Positions 6,165 to 6,799 of a DNA stretch of 6,799 nt are shown here, in pieces. The number at the start of each line of letters is the position of its first letter. Positions within the stretch are counted from its first letter, which is position 1. A program made the position numbers and the translations under genes. The DNA lies in contig JAQUQK010000103.1 in NCBI GenBank assembly GCA_028716125.1, forward strand, positions 1 through 6,799. Direction: 5' to 3'. The stretch comes from Thermoplasmatota archaeon. Lineage in GTDB: Archaea > Thermoplasmatota > JAQUQK01. The notes under the pieces are model-generated. The model saw only the letters and a program-made list of their open reading frames with translations. It did no database searches and had not been told where the DNA came from.

Positions 6165-6799
6165 TTAAGATAGAGAGAGGATTATTTTTTCTCCGGACTC
6201 CCTTTCGCCTTCGAAGGTTATGGACATTCCGCTTGGCGAGATTGATGCGCTCATTCCCACTTTTGAAAAGCCATTCACGTCCAATTTCTCGAGTTTTATG
6301 TTCAATGCTCCGTCGGATATATACCAAACGGCATTTTGCGTTTCGCCGAGTACAGTCATTGCGCCGTCAACAGCCGCTGCAAAATCTGCAGTCGTCGCAG
6401 CACTCATGTTGAATCCGCCCATTGTCTTTTCGCCGTTTCCGTCCTTAAGGTCGTATGCTGACACATGGATCGTCGAAAGATGATCCGCAGGAGACGTTAT
6501 CGCGGAAAGCGCCGATACATCTCCCCTCAGGAAATAGTTGAACCACCCCAGAGAGTACTGCGCAACTATGTCCCATGACCATGTAGGGTACGGGAAGAAC
6601 GGCAGATTGCCCCAGGAAGCGTGGTTTCCATTGCCTACCACGATGAATTCCTTTGGCCCTTCAAGTCCGTCGTATATCTGCTTTGTAATCGCGGGGCACA
6701 TCATGGGGAAAGGCGCAACCGGGCCGTCGCTGTCAGCGGTCTGTATCTGGATGGGTATGTCGGAAGTTGCCATGTTGACGTTGTATTTTGTAATCGGTG
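6165..6799 (-). CDS. C-terminal part of an alpha/beta-hydrolase (5' end outside window)
   Basis: The frame is open to the window edge: residues PITKYNVN precede the Met at 6773, so that Met is internal and the N-terminal half, with the nucleophile serine, is missing. About 210 residues are visible. The strand IPIQIQTADSDG (from about 6758) followed by P/V fits the part of an alpha/beta-hydrolase that carries the catalytic Asp (Asp codons at 6732-6734 or 6726-6728). A helix and GPKEFIVVGNGNHASW follow, with the catalytic His at 6621-6623. WFNYFLRGD then matches the usual final helix. About 120 more residues follow, rich in beta-type and small residues, which dienelactone-hydrolase or esterase folds do not normally have. 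Substrate and location are unknown; whether it is exported cannot be judged without the N-terminus. The TAA stop abuts the purD stop. Confidence 0.65.
   Translation of the reverse strand, partial: PITKYNVNMATSDIPIQIQTADSDGPVAPFPMMCPAITKQIYDGLEGPKEFIVVGNGNHASWGNLPFFPYPTWSWDIVAQYSLGWFNYFLRGDVSALSAITSPADHLSTIHVSAYDLKDGNGEKTMGGFNMSAATTADFAAAVDGAMTVLGETQNAVWYISDGALNIKLEKLDVNGFSKVGMSASISPSGMSITFEGERESGEKIILSLS
6181..6190 (+). terminator. T-rich terminator of purD, inside the convergent gene
   Basis: The plus strand reads attatttttt, with six T in a row, about 17 bases after the purD stop. This is the expected archaeal terminator type. It falls within the last codons of the convergent hydrolase gene, where the minus strand encodes GEKIIL. 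Confidence 0.45.

Noticed and set aside
1..6799. CRISPR array, tRNA or rRNA gene, insertion sequence, toxin-antitoxin pair
   Set aside because: I looked at all intergenic gaps (none longer than about 100 bases) and found no direct repeats, cloverleaf-like sequence or transposase/integrase motif.

Overview
This window reads as a piece of an archaeal chromosome. The strongest evidence is a CDP-archaeol synthase (CarS), an enzyme of isoprenoid ether-lipid synthesis that only archaea need. Support comes from a short archaeal-style orotate phosphoribosyltransferase (PyrE), an archaeal-style PurD, and AT-rich TATA-like boxes about 25-35 bases upstream of genes that lack a Shine-Dalgarno. The lipobox-bearing surface protein would suit a euryarchaeal-type lineage, but I cannot name a genus or phylum from this sequence alone.

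Layout: (1) 1-482, plus strand, the C-terminal part of a protein that begins before the window, possibly an archaeal transcriptional regulator. (2) 528-2645, minus strand, a large predicted lipoprotein of the DUF2961/GH172 glycoside hydrolase family. (3) 2646-2741, a divergent promoter region serving that gene and carS. (4) 2742-4794, plus strand, a tight group of carS, pyrE and an EamA/DMT-type transporter with gaps of 22 and 27 bases, so probably one transcript. (5) 4845-6164, plus strand, purD, with its own TATA-like box and a small inverted repeat just before its start. (6) 6165 to the window end, minus strand, the C-terminal part of an alpha/beta-hydrolase that meets purD stop-to-stop with no gap.

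Functionally the plus-strand block is housekeeping: membrane lipid head-group activation (CarS), the fifth step of UMP synthesis (PyrE), an exporter or permease of unknown substrate, and the second step of purine synthesis (PurD). PyrE consumes PRPP, and PurD uses phosphoribosylamine, which is made from PRPP. The minus-strand genes look accessory: a cell-surface glycosidase and a hydrolase, both pointing against the core genes. The GH172 lipoprotein is the most interesting item. It keeps a pair of glutamates with the spacing I recall for the catalytic pair of a characterised GH172 enzyme, and it carries an extra C-terminal beta-rich domain. I see no CRISPR array, tRNA, rRNA, insertion sequence or integrase, and no intergenic stretch exceeds about 100 bases.
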